64,000 bases of DNA from Chitinophagaceae bacterium (GTDB lineage Bacteria; Bacteroidota; Bacteroidia; Chitinophagales; Chitinophagaceae), in NCBI GenBank assembly GCA_947381435.1, contig CANCVE010000003.1:54116-118115 (forward strand), written 5' to 3'. Position 1 is the stretch's first letter. Each line of letters begins with the position of its first letter. This document shows, one piece after another, positions 54,543-62,841 of this stretch. The position numbers were made by a program, and so were the translations under genes. The notes beneath the pieces are model-generated. The model was given only the letters and a program-made list of their open reading frames with translations, searched no databases and had not been told where the DNA came from.

Positions 54543-54782
54543 ATGAATCAGGTTATTATAGATTTTGGAGATTCTAGTGATGAAGGTATAGTTGCCGAAG
54601 CCAATGCAGCAATTGCGGGTTGCAATGTTAGTAATACTAACTTTAGTGTGATTACTCAGCTTACTGCTGTGGTTTCTGCTTTAGCGGCTTACAATCCTGC
54701 CTTTGGAGTGAATGCTTCAAGGGCTTTTTCGATTTTAATTCTGCATTTAACACCAAAAGCGAACCTGTTTTTTAAAGCATAA
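54543..54782 (+). CDS. Small orphan protein behind a 21-bp array
   Basis: The 79-residue product (MNQVIIDFGDSSDEGIVAEA, NAAIAGCNVSNTNFSVITQL, TAVVSALAAYNPAFGVNASR) is mostly helical, Ala- and Asn-rich, with a hydrophobic C-terminal part (AFSILILHLTPKANLFFKA). No family recognised and no signal sequence. The array 50 bp upstream and the AAAAAGAAAAAAAGAAAAA leader (a purine-rich ribosome-entry-like tract, common in Bacteroidota) suggest it is expressed. Confidence 0.55.
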   Translation: MNQVIIDFGDSSDEGIVAEANAAIAGCNVSNTNFSVITQLTAVVSALAAYNPAFGVNASRAFSILILHLTPKANLFFKA

Positions 54783-54869
54783 CCACAAAAAGAAAGCGCC
54801 TATCCCTTATTTAAGGGGGCTGTAGTAGTAATTATACTACATTATTTTGCGCCCTCAAACTCTTAATAA

Positions 54870-55649
54870 ATGAAAATTTTTACACTTCCTAGCGCTAGCC
54901 CTAAGCAAACTATCATACAAGATTTTGGCTTAGGTAAGATTTCAATTTCTTATTCAAGACCCTCATTAAGCGGAAGATCTGTTTTTGGCAACAACTCTAT
55001 TCTTGCCCCCTTAGGAAAAATGTGGCGTACAGGTGCTGATAATGCAACCTTAATTACCTTTTCGGATAATGTAACTATTGGCAATAAACTAATTGAAGCG
55101 AGTACTTACTCAATATTTACTATCCCTGGAAAAGAAACTTGGGAGATTATTTTAAATAAATCTATCAGAGGAATTGGTGCTTACAAAGAGGCCGATGATG
55201 TGGTGAGGATTACAGTTCCGGTACAAGAGAATATTTTAAATAAAGAAACATTTACCATCAATATTCAGCAACTACAGTACGAAAGCTGCACCATTCAGCT
55301 TTGTTGGGCGAACGTTTTAGTAGATTTTTCGGTAACTACAGCCATAGTAGAAAGACTTCATAAGAGCTACGAAAAACAATTGGTATCAGAATCGAAGCCT
55401 CACTTTCAGGCAGCAGCATTTTATTTTTTATTAGGAAATGATAATAGTAAAGCACTACATCAAGTAAAGATTGCCCTGCAAAACAACCCTGATGCCTACT
55501 ACCTGCATTACCTAAAAACAAATATTGAGGCTGCAATTGGTGATATTGATGCAGCAAAACAGAGTGCACAAAAAACACTAGAAGCTGCCGTTGCTGCTGG
55601 AAGTGACGACTATAAAAGGCTGGCAGAAGACATTATTACTAAGCTTTAA
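54870..55649 (+). CDS. DUF2911-domain protein
   Basis: The 259-residue product has SPKQTIIQDFGLGKISISYS and RPSLSGRSVFGNNSILAPLG then KMWRTGADNATLITFSDNV (residues about 12-68), the DUF2911 core, then beta strands (NYSIFTIPGKETWEIILNK-like) and a C-terminal set of helices resembling TPR-like repeats (KALHQVKIALQNNPDAYYLH, AAKQSAQKTLEAAVAAG). Bacteroidota proteins with this domain are usually secreted, but this one has no obvious signal peptide. Function unknown. A terminator follows. Confidence 0.85.
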   Translation: MKIFTLPSASPKQTIIQDFGLGKISISYSRPSLSGRSVFGNNSILAPLGKMWRTGADNATLITFSDNVTIGNKLIEASTYSIFTIPGKETWEIILNKSIRGIGAYKEADDVVRITVPVQENILNKETFTINIQQLQYESCTIQLCWANVLVDFSVTTAIVERLHKSYEKQLVSESKPHFQAAAFYFLLGNDNSKALHQVKIALQNNPDAYYLHYLKTNIEAAIGDIDAAKQSAQKTLEAAVAAGSDDYKRLAEDIITKL

Positions 55650-55676
55650 TACACCCCATGTAGATATAGAAAGCGG

Positions 55677-55704
55677 CAGGCACTAATTTGCAAGTGCCTG
55701 TTTT
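55677..55704 (+). terminator. Terminator after the DUF2911 gene
   Basis: CAGGCACT - AATTTGCA - AGTGCCTG with a following TTTT; 28 bp after the stop codon. Confidence 0.8.
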
Positions 55705-55828
55705 CTTTAAAACAAAACACCCTATCAATAAGATATTTCTAATTTGTGTTTAACCTAAAACTGATAATTTAAAAGCTAAAATAATCTCTTCAAAACTTTC
55801 ACTCTACATTCTTTCACTATAATTTATG

Positions 55829-55859
55829 TTCAGATAGAAAATATTTAAACATATTTTTG
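55829..55859 (+). promoter_or_regulatory. Promoter of gldF, implying a leaderless or very short leader
   Basis: TTC (55829-55831), 20 bp, TATTTTTG (55852-55859) match the -33/-7 arrangement. The transcript would begin at about 55864, the first base of the gldF ATG. Confidence 0.55.
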
Positions 55860-55863
55860 GCGC

Positions 55864-56586
55864 ATGTGGATTATCTGTAAAAAAGAATGGCAGCAGTTTT
55901 TTAGTAGCCTCACTGGTTACCTCGCCATTATTGTTTTTTTATTACTCAATGGTCTCTTGCTTTTTGTGTTTCCTAATAGTAATGTGCTCGATTTTGGGTA
56001 TGCATCCCTCAATAGTTTCTTTACAACAGCGCCCTTCATATTGTTATTTTTAATACCCACCATCACCATGCGCAGCATTGCCGAAGAATATAAAAGCGGC
56101 ACTTTTGAGCTATTAAAAACACTTCCTCTAAAGCCTTCGCAGATAGTGGGAGGCAAATTTTTTGGCGCATTACTTATTGTAGTTGCGGCCTTGGTGCCTA
56201 CGGTTATTTATGCGGTTTCTATTCAGCAACTCAGCAGTATTGGCGGTATAGATGTGGGCGCCACAATGGGAAGTTACTTTGGTTTGGTGGCTTTGGGTGC
56301 GGTTTATACAGCGGTGGGCATCTGTGCAAGCAGCTTTACCAACAACACAGTTGTGGCATTTATAGCCGGCGCATTTGTTTGTTTTCTGTTGTACAATGGG
56401 TTTGACGCTATCAGCAAATTGCCTGTTTTTAAGTCTGGTGCCGATTATTATATAGACATGTTGGGCATCAACGCTCACTACAGAAGCATCAGTAGAGGGG
56501 TGATAGACCTTCGGGATATGATTTATTTTGTAGGATTGATTGTGCTGTTTTTGTTTATTACAGAAAGGAACTTGAGGAAAAAATAG
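55864..56586 (+). CDS. gldF: Gliding-motility ABC transporter permease GldF
   Basis: The 240-residue product begins MWIICKKEWQQFFSSLTGYL and has six membrane helices (LAIIVFLLLNGLLLFVFPNS; APFILLFLIPTITMRSIAEE; IVGGKFFGALLIVVAALVPT; FGLVALGAVYTAVGICASSF; VVAFIAGAFVCFLLYNGFDA; MIYFVGLIVLFLFI) with R-x-x-x-E-E-x-x-x-G-T-x-E between helices 2 and 3. It is the membrane part of the Gld ABC transporter needed for gliding in flavobacteria; GldA and GldG are the partners. Normally gldG follows directly; here a GIY-YIG gene and two long repeats stand between. Confidence 0.88.
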   Translation: MWIICKKEWQQFFSSLTGYLAIIVFLLLNGLLLFVFPNSNVLDFGYASLNSFFTTAPFILLFLIPTITMRSIAEEYKSGTFELLKTLPLKPSQIVGGKFFGALLIVVAALVPTVIYAVSIQQLSSIGGIDVGATMGSYFGLVALGAVYTAVGICASSFTNNTVVAFIAGAFVCFLLYNGFDAISKLPVFKSGADYYIDMLGINAHYRSISRGVIDLRDMIYFVGLIVLFLFITERNLRKK

Positions 56587-56593
56587 GGATTGA

Positions 56594-56908
56594 ATTAAAA
56601 ATAAAGATATCAGACTATTTCATAATTATTACACCTATATACTTCTATGCGTTGATGGAAAATATTATGTAGGTGTAACTAACGATTTGGAAAGGCGATT
56701 GATGGAACATAATAATGGGGGTGACAATACATGTTTCACCTACCTAAGAAGACCTGTTGTAGTGAAGTATTTTGAGCATTATACAGATATTAATCAGGCA
56801 ATTGTAAGAGAGAAGCAATTGAAAGGTTGGGGTAGGAAAAAGAAAGAAGCTCTTTTCAGGGAAGATTGGGATATGCTGAGGGAACTAGCAAAGTGTAAGT
56901 TCCCTTGA
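56594..56908 (+). CDS. Stand-alone GIY-YIG endonuclease, start codon unclear
   Basis: The frame from 56594 to the stop at 56906-56908 encodes the single-domain GIY-YIG protein: YYTYILLCVDGKYYVGVTND, LERRLMEHNN, TYLRRPVVVKYFEH, AIVREKQLKGWGRKKKEALF. The conserved GIY and YIG (here TYI and YVG) strands are in the piece before any ATG; the only codons available upstream are ATT (56594), ATC and ATA. So either a rare start is used or the first ATG was lost. It sits 7 bp after gldF and directly before the first of two palindromic repeats. Confidence 0.7.
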   Translation: MKNKDIRLFHNYYTYILLCVDGKYYVGVTNDLERRLMEHNNGGDNTCFTYLRRPVVVKYFEHYTDINQAIVREKQLKGWGRKKKEALFREDWDMLRELAKCKFP

Positions 56909-56948
56909 GTACTTCCATTTAGTAAATCTCTAAATATAATTCACTCCA

Positions 56949-57174
56949 AAAATCAACAAGACTGTCACGCTGAGCTTGTCGAAGCGCAAACAGGTTAAGA
57001 GATTTTAAACTTGAGGAGTGATTACTGAAAATGAAGCGTTAATTATTGTAGAAGAAATGTTTAAGTTGCTTGCGCTTCGACAGGCTCAGCGTGACAATCA
57101 CCTTAATTTTCAATGTTGAAATAAGAGCCGTCAATAAAAGAGAGATGTTTTGTTTGGGATGAATGATTAAATAT
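56949..57174. repeat. CTGAGCTTGTCGAAGCG palindromic element, copy 1
   Basis: GTCACGCTGAGCTTGTCGAA then GCGCAA on the left is mirrored by TTGCGCTTCGACAGGCTCAG then CGTGAC on the right, about 95 bp apart, with one or two mismatches. The sequence CTGAGCTTGTCGAAG is found in very many environmental bacteria as an extragenic palindrome (recalled, not searched). It ends in GTTTGGGATGAATGATTAAA. Confidence 0.85.
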
Positions 57175-57214
57175 TTAATTACAAATTTACACGTTGTTAT
57201 TCCTACTCACTTAG

Positions 57215-57440
57215 AAAATCAACAAGACTGTCACGCTGAGCTTGTCGAAGCGCAAACAGGTTAAGAGATTTTAAACTTGAGGAGTGATTACTGAAAATGA
57301 AGCGTTAATTATTGTAGAAGAAATGTTTAAGTTGCTTGCGCTTCGACAGGCTCAGCGTAACAACCTAGTTAATATTCGATATTGTAGTAAAAGTGATTAT
57401 TAGAGGAGTATTGTTGTGTTTGGGATGAATATTTAAAAAT
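57215..57440. repeat. CTGAGCTTGTCGAAGCG palindromic element, copy 2
   Basis: A second, nearly identical copy 266 bp further on, including the centre (AGGAGTGATTACTGAAAATG) and the downstream GTTTGGGATGAAT tail. It ends 26 bp before the gldG start. The exactness indicates recent duplication. One arm differs by a single base (CAGCGTAAC). Confidence 0.85.
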
Positions 57441-57465
57441 TGAATTAAGGATTATTAAAATTAAA

Positions 57466-59217
57466 ATGCAGAGATTATTAAATTATAAATACACTTGGGC
57501 TGTGATGGTGATTGCTTTTATTGCCCTTGTTTACGCATCTTCTTTTTTTGCCTACCGTATAGATCTTACGGCAGAGAAGCGTTTTAGCCTTAATTCATCT
57601 ACCAAAAAACTTTTTAATCAGGTTGATGATGTAATAAAGGTTCAGGTATTCTTGACAGGAGATTTACCTGCAGACTATAAAAAGCTTAGCCTTGCCACCA
57701 AAGATTTCTTGGAGGAACTGAAACAGGTTTCTAACAATAAAGTAGTAATTAGTTTTGAGAAACCCGGTGAAGACTTAAAGAATGATGATACTGCCAAAGC
57801 AATGCTGTATGATAGTTTGGCGCACCTCGGTGTTGTGTTTGAAAGAAGCGAAGTACAGGAAAACAGCCACGAAAAAGAAACCAATCAACTGATTATACCA
57901 ACGGCATTGGTGAGCTATAAAGACAAGCGCCCAATTGCGGTTGATTTGCGCAGCAGTAAAAAGATTTACAAACAATACAATGTGGTAAATGATATTCCGC
58001 AAGAAGATGTAGAGGCTACCCGCAATGCCGCCGAAGCTTTACTAGAGTTTAAGTTTGCTAGTGCCATCAATAAACTTACTCGTACTTTGGTTCCGGTTAT
58101 TGCGTATACCATCGGCAATAGCGAACCGATAGATAGAACGGTAAATGATTTGGGAGAGAGCCTTCGTTCTGAATATAGATTAGGCATATTCGATTTGAAA
58201 GCCGCTTATCCAGATGCTTCAAAAATAGATGTGCTACTTATTGTAAAGCCAAGAATAGCTTTTAGCGATGAAGACAAACTGAAGCTTGACCAATACGTGA
58301 TGAATGGTGGAAAGATAATTTGGTGTATTGACAAACTTCATGCAGAATTGGATAGTTTGATGCGTAGCAAATCTGAATACACGGCTTATGATAGAGGCCT
58401 AAACGTGGATGATATTCTTTTTAAATATGGTATTCGTATAAATGATGATTTGTTGCAAGATTTAAACTGCTCGAAACTTCCATTGGTTGTTGGCTATAAT
58501 CCTGACAAAAGCCCTAGGATGCAACGTGTGCCTTGGCCCTATTATCCATTGCTTGCAGGTGTAAATAATAATCCTATCTCGAAGAATCTCGATAAAGTAT
58601 TACCCATATTTCCATCGAGCATTGATACTGTAAAGGCAGAAGGCATTAATAAAACCATACTTCTTGCCACCGATTCTAATAGTCGCTCTCTTGCTTCTCC
58701 TGCATTGGTGAGCGTAAATAGCGTGAAGACCGAAGAAGATTTTAGAAGTTTTTCTAGGAGTTATGTGCCGGTAGTTGTTTTATTGGAAGGAAAGTTTAAG
58801 TCTTTATTTGCCAACAGACTCTCTACAACAGTAACAGATTCTGTTACGAAGGCTACCGGAAAACCATTTCAGTCAAAGGGTTCGAGAGAAAGCAAGCAAA
58901 TTGTAATGTCGGATGCAGACATCGTAACAAACGCCATTTCTCAAACAAATGGACCTATGGCAATGGGCGAACTTCCATTTGAAAATTATAGATTTGCCAA
59001 CAGAGAGTTTCTATTAAATTGCATTGACTACATGGTAAGCAATAATGGAATTTTTGAAACACGCAACAAAGAGTTCACATTAAGGTTATTAGATAAAAAG
59101 AAAGTAGAGGCAGAAAGAGTTAAATGGCAATTAATAAATATAGTTGCCCCGATTGCATTGTTGATACTGATTGGCTTGTTTTTGCAATGGCAAAGAAAGA
59201 AAAAATACGCAATTTAA
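57466..59217 (+). CDS. gldG: Gliding-motility protein GldG
   Basis: The 583-residue product has an N-terminal membrane helix (WAVMVIAFIALVYASSFFAY), then YRIDLTAEKRFSLNSSTKKL, the start of the ABC-type uncharacterised extracellular domain of GldG, a large periplasmic body with PVIAYTIGNSEPIDRTVND and VNGGKIIWCIDKLHAELD-like strands, and a C-terminal membrane helix (LINIVAPIALLILIGLFLQW) with a basic tail. Together with GldF it forms the gliding ABC transporter. GldA, the ATPase, is not in the window. The 880-bp gap from gldF is occupied by the GIY-YIG gene and repeats, so translation coupling is lost. Confidence 0.88.
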   Translation: MQRLLNYKYTWAVMVIAFIALVYASSFFAYRIDLTAEKRFSLNSSTKKLFNQVDDVIKVQVFLTGDLPADYKKLSLATKDFLEELKQVSNNKVVISFEKPGEDLKNDDTAKAMLYDSLAHLGVVFERSEVQENSHEKETNQLIIPTALVSYKDKRPIAVDLRSSKKIYKQYNVVNDIPQEDVEATRNAAEALLEFKFASAINKLTRTLVPVIAYTIGNSEPIDRTVNDLGESLRSEYRLGIFDLKAAYPDASKIDVLLIVKPRIAFSDEDKLKLDQYVMNGGKIIWCIDKLHAELDSLMRSKSEYTAYDRGLNVDDILFKYGIRINDDLLQDLNCSKLPLVVGYNPDKSPRMQRVPWPYYPLLAGVNNNPISKNLDKVLPIFPSSIDTVKAEGINKTILLATDSNSRSLASPALVSVNSVKTEEDFRSFSRSYVPVVVLLEGKFKSLFANRLSTTVTDSVTKATGKPFQSKGSRESKQIVMSDADIVTNAISQTNGPMAMGELPFENYRFANREFLLNCIDYMVSNNGIFETRNKEFTLRLLDKKKVEAERVKWQLINIVAPIALLILIGLFLQWQRKKKYAI

Positions 59218-59330
59218 TAGTTGAAAGTAAAGAGTCGGGAGTTAAAAGTCGTTAGTCGAAAGTATTGATGCTTCACTTCCGGTTTTTCACTTTCGACTTC
59301 TGACTCTCGACTTTCGACTTTCGACTAAAA
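59218..59330. repeat. Word-type inverted repeat (AGTCGAAAGT family)
   Basis: GTTGAAAGTAAAGAGTCGGG then AGTTAAAAGTCGTTAGTCGA is mirrored by CTTTCGACTTCTGACTCTCG then ACTTTCGACTTTCGAC. The word AGTCGAAAGT and relatives occur about eight times. It fills the space between gldG and murF-alr, same strand. Confidence 0.75.
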
Positions 59331-59335
59331 TACTT

Positions 59336-61825
59336 ATGGCTGATTTAGACCCAAATATTATTGAAGGAATCCCCACTTCCTTACCTGCATCCATTGAACA
59401 TTTGGTGGTGGATAGTCGTAAGATTATATTTCCACAAACAACTTTATTCTTTGCTCTAAGAGGGCCGAGAAGGGATGGTCATGATTTTATAAAAGAGGCT
59501 TACGAAAAAGGAGTCCGACATTTTGTAATTAGTAGGCGTATTGATGCGACGCTATACCCTGATGCTGACTTTTTTAGGGTGAAAGAAGTATTGAAAACAC
59601 TGCAAGTGCTTGCTGCAATACATCGGGCTAGCTATAGTTGTCCGGTGATAGGCATTACGGGCAGTAACGGAAAAACTATTGTGAAAGAGTGGTTGTATCA
59701 ATTGCTCAATCCAGATTTTAATATTGTTCGAAGCCCTCGTAGTTATAATTCGCAAATTGGTGTGCCGCTAAGTGTGTGGCTGATGAATGAGCAGCACACA
59801 CTTGGCATTTTTGAAGCGGGTATTTCTGCCCCTCGTGAGATGCCGATACTCACCGGAATTATTCAGCCAACCATTGGCATTTTGACAAGTATTGGCGAAG
59901 CGCATAGTGATGGCTTTGTAGATATGAAACAAAAGGTGCTTGAAAAGCTTCAATTGTTTGCTATTTGTAAGCATCTTATTTATTGTAAAGATTCCATAGA
60001 CAATCACTTGGATATGGATGAAAATCAGCACACACTCTTTCATCAAACGATAGAAATATTTTCTTGGAGTAGAGAAACAAATGCTACCCTAAAAGTGATA
60101 GCAGAGATTCAGGCTGGTGATAAGACACAGGTTTTCTTCAATTACAAAACCATTAATTATTCTATCCTGATACCATTTACCGACAAGGCATCTTTAGACA
60201 ATGCCATTACTTGTATCTGTACTTTGTTTGTAATGGAGTATTCGTTCGAAACTATTCAGCAACGGATACTGCAATTGCAACCGCTTGAAATGCGGATGCA
60301 ACTGAAAAAGGGGATTAACAATTGCCATGTATTAAATGATAGTTATAGCAATGATTTGTCTTCACTAAGTATTGCACTAGACTATCTGCAACAACAGGCA
60401 GGAAGTGAAAATACAACTGTAATACTTTCGGATCTGTTACATTCTGGCATGAGTGAAGATGCACTTTATGAATTGGTGGCGACAGAACTGGAACAACGCA
60501 ATATTCATCGATTGATAGGTATTGGTAAAAATATTTCTGCACACCAAGCTCTTTTTAAAGAAGCTATTGCCGAAACGAGCTATTATTTATCTACCGATGA
60601 ATTTTTGGAGGCTCATAACAAACAATCTCCGTATGCCCCTAAGTTTCATAATGAATTTATATTGCTAAAGGGCGCACGAGTTTTCTCTTTTGAACGGATA
60701 AGCAATTGGCTAGAACAGAAAGTACACCAAACGGTAATGGAAATAAACCTTACCTCGATGGTGCACAACCTAAAGCAATATCAACAAAAACTGTTGCCAA
60801 CCACCAAATTGATGGCAATGGTGAAGGCTTTTAGCTATGGTAGTGGTAGTGTGGAAGTAGCTAGACTGTTGCAGTTTTATAAAGTAGATTATCTGGCAGT
60901 TGCTTACGCCGATGAAGGTGTGGAATTAAGACAAGGAGATATTTCGTTGCCAATAATGGTGATGAATGTGGATGAGGCAGGTTTTGATGCATTGATTGAA
61001 CATAATCTGGAGCCAGAAATCTACTCTTTATCTATCTATCATGCTTTTCATGAATACTTATTAAAACAAGGGATCACTAAGTTTCCGGTACACATTAAGT
61101 TGAATACAGGAATGAACAGACTTGGCTTTGACCCTCACGAAATTGAAACATTGGGCGAACAATTAGTCAATCATAATACGATGGTGGTTAAAAGTGTGTT
61201 CAGTCATTTAGCAGGAAGCGAGGCGGCAGAGTTTGATGGCTTCACACAGCATCAAGATGGCTTATTTAATGAAGCCGTTACTATTCTACAATCCCATTTA
61301 AAATATCCTTTCATAAAACACATCTGCAATTCGGCTGGTATATTCCGTCATCCTAATTTGCAATACGACATGGTTCGTTTGGGTATAGGTTTGTATGGTG
61401 TAGATAGTGCCAATGGACATGAAATTCACTTAGAACCTGTAGCTACCCTAAAGAGTACCATTGCACAAATAAGGCAGGTGAAAGCGGGCGAGACGGTAAG
61501 TTATAACCGTAAGGGGGTGCTTACCCGCGATAGTATTATTGCCACCATCCGCATTGGTTATGCCGACGGTTATAGCAGAAAACTAGGTTATGGCAATGGA
61601 CATATTTATGTAAATGAGATGCTTGCCCCTGTGGTTGGCACCGTTTGTATGGATATGATGATGGTAGATATTACCGACATCCCCAATGTAAAAGAAGGAG
61701 ATGCTGTTGAAATATTTGGCAAGAATCTCCCTATTCAGCAAGTTGCTGAGTGGGCAGGAACCATTGCTTATGAAGTGATGACCGGAATTAGTCAACGAGT
61801 GAAAAGGGTTTATGTGGAAGAATAA
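59336..61825 (+). CDS. murF-alr: Bifunctional MurF ligase / alanine racemase
   Basis: The 829-residue product fuses two enzymes. Residues 1-455 are MurF: SRKIIFPQTTLFFALRGPRR, the ATP loop GITGSNGKTIVKEW (about 106-119), FEAGISAPREMPILTGII, and NDSYSNDLSSLSIALDYL. Residues 462-829 are alanine racemase: VMEINLTSMVHNLKQYQQKL, the PLP lysine K497 (MVKAFSYGSGSVEVARLL), VHIKLNTGMNRLGF, and the Tyr loop GETVSYNRKG with VCMDMMMVDIT. It makes D-alanine and attaches D-Ala-D-Ala to UDP-MurNAc-tripeptide. The fusion is common in Bacteroidota. MurF lacks nothing visible, so both parts may be active. Confidence 0.95.
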   Translation: MADLDPNIIEGIPTSLPASIEHLVVDSRKIIFPQTTLFFALRGPRRDGHDFIKEAYEKGVRHFVISRRIDATLYPDADFFRVKEVLKTLQVLAAIHRASYSCPVIGITGSNGKTIVKEWLYQLLNPDFNIVRSPRSYNSQIGVPLSVWLMNEQHTLGIFEAGISAPREMPILTGIIQPTIGILTSIGEAHSDGFVDMKQKVLEKLQLFAICKHLIYCKDSIDNHLDMDENQHTLFHQTIEIFSWSRETNATLKVIAEIQAGDKTQVFFNYKTINYSILIPFTDKASLDNAITCICTLFVMEYSFETIQQRILQLQPLEMRMQLKKGINNCHVLNDSYSNDLSSLSIALDYLQQQAGSENTTVILSDLLHSGMSEDALYELVATELEQRNIHRLIGIGKNISAHQALFKEAIAETSYYLSTDEFLEAHNKQSPYAPKFHNEFILLKGARVFSFERISNWLEQKVHQTVMEINLTSMVHNLKQYQQKLLPTTKLMAMVKAFSYGSGSVEVARLLQFYKVDYLAVAYADEGVELRQGDISLPIMVMNVDEAGFDALIEHNLEPEIYSLSIYHAFHEYLLKQGITKFPVHIKLNTGMNRLGFDPHEIETLGEQLVNHNTMVVKSVFSHLAGSEAAEFDGFTQHQDGLFNEAVTILQSHLKYPFIKHICNSAGIFRHPNLQYDMVRLGIGLYGVDSANGHEIHLEPVATLKSTIAQIRQVKAGETVSYNRKGVLTRDSIIATIRIGYADGYSRKLGYGNGHIYVNEMLAPVVGTVCMDMMMVDITDIPNVKEGDAVEIFGKNLPIQQVAEWAGTIAYEVMTGISQRVKRVYVEE

Positions 61826-61832
61826 AAAACTT

Positions 61833-61932
61833 AACCACAAAGTTCACAAGGGTTTTCACAAGGAACACTGAGTTAATCTAAAATTATTAATCCTTGTGTT
61901 CTTTGTGTTTCTTCTTAGTGTCCTTTGTGGTA
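61833..61932. repeat. CACAAAG/CTTTGTG inverted element, copy 6
   Basis: AACCACAAAGTTCACAAGGG then TTTTCACAAGGAACACTGAG is mirrored by CTTGTGTTCTTTGTGTTTCT then TCTTAGTGTCCTTTGTGG. It lies between murF-alr and dtd and ends 18 bp before the dtd start. Confidence 0.85.
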
Positions 61933-61950
61933 AATCTATAATTTGGATTC

Positions 61951-62403
61951 ATGCGAGTTGTAATACAAAGAGTAACGGAAGCTTCTGTGGTGGTGGATGG
62001 CAATACTACTGGCAGCATTATGCAAGGATTATTGGTGTTGCAAGGAATAGAAGATGCGGATGCTACCGAGGATATTGTTTGGCTGAGCAATAAGATTTGT
62101 AATCTGAGGATATTTAATGATGAAGATGGCGTGATGAATAAAAGTATTCTCGATATGGGTGGTGATATTTTATTGGTTAGTCAGTTTACACTTTTTGCCA
62201 GTACTAAAAAAGGCAACAGACCATCTTACATTAAAGCTAGTAAACCTCCTATAGCTATTCCTTTATATGAGGCAATGATTAATCAATTACAAAAAGACCT
62301 TGGCAAACCCATTCAAACGGGCATCTTCGGAGCAGATATGAAGGTGAGTTTACTAAATGATGGGCCGGTTACTATCATCATCGATTCAAAAAATAAAGAA
62401 TAA
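61951..62403 (+). CDS. dtd: D-aminoacyl-tRNA deacylase
   Basis: The 150-residue product begins MRVVIQRVTEASVVVDGNTT and has VSQFTLFASTKKGNRPSY (the S-Q-F-T-L loop, about 86-103) and MKVSLLNDGPVTIIIDSKNK (the N-D-G-P-V-T end). It hydrolyses D-aminoacyl-tRNA. It is 10 bp from the MazG-like gene on the same strand, likely one operon with it. Confidence 0.96.
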   Translation: MRVVIQRVTEASVVVDGNTTGSIMQGLLVLQGIEDADATEDIVWLSNKICNLRIFNDEDGVMNKSILDMGGDILLVSQFTLFASTKKGNRPSYIKASKPPIAIPLYEAMINQLQKDLGKPIQTGIFGADMKVSLLNDGPVTIIIDSKNKE

Positions 62404-62413
62404 ATAATTACAA

Positions 62414-62770
62414 ATGACAATAGAACAAGCACAAACCGATGTAGATAATTGGATAAAAACTGTGGGGGTACGCTATTTTAACGAGCTTACCAACCTCGGA
62501 ATCCTGATGGAAGAAGTGGGCGAACTATCTAGACTAATGGTGCGGAAATATGGGGAGCAGTCTTTTAAGGAAAGCGATAAAAACAAAGAATTGTCCGACG
62601 AAATGGCGGATGTGCTTTGGGTACTTATCTGTTTGGCTAATCAAACGGGTGTAAACTTAACCGATGCATTGCAAAAGAACTTCGAGAAAAAGAACCTAAG
62701 AGATGCAACCAGGCATTTAGAAAATGAGAAACTTTACAGTGAGCAGTTATCAGTGAACAGTAAACAGTGA
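62414..62770 (+). CDS. MazG-like nucleotide pyrophosphohydrolase
   Basis: The 118-residue product has NELTNLGILMEEVGELSRLM (E-x-x-E helix) and SDKNKELSDEMADVLWVLIC (E-x-x-D), the magnesium sites of all-alpha NTP pyrophosphatases. It probably hydrolyses modified or surplus dNTPs. The C-terminal LYSEQLSVNSKQ and the stop codon lie inside the word-type hairpin at 62736-62841, so the tail is not ancestral. Relatives end near ATRHLEN. Confidence 0.85.
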   Translation: MTIEQAQTDVDNWIKTVGVRYFNELTNLGILMEEVGELSRLMVRKYGEQSFKESDKNKELSDEMADVLWVLICLANQTGVNLTDALQKNFEKKNLRDATRHLENEKLYSEQLSVNSKQ

Positions 62771-62841
62771 GCAGTGTAAAAATTGAGAACAGGTCTACTC
62801 ACTGATAACTGTTTACTGTTCACTGCTCACTGTTAACTGCT
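62736..62841. repeat. Word-type hairpin providing both stop codons of convergent genes
   Basis: ACAGTGAGCAGTTATCAGTG then AACAGTAAACAGTGAGCAGT on the left is answered by TACTCACTGATAACTGTTTA then CTGTTCACTGCTCACTGTTA on the right. Words are variations of CAGTGAGCAG / CAGTGAACAG. The MazG-like gene ends within the left arm (TGA 62768-62770) and lptB within the right arm (TGA complement at 62820-62822). Confidence 0.85.
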
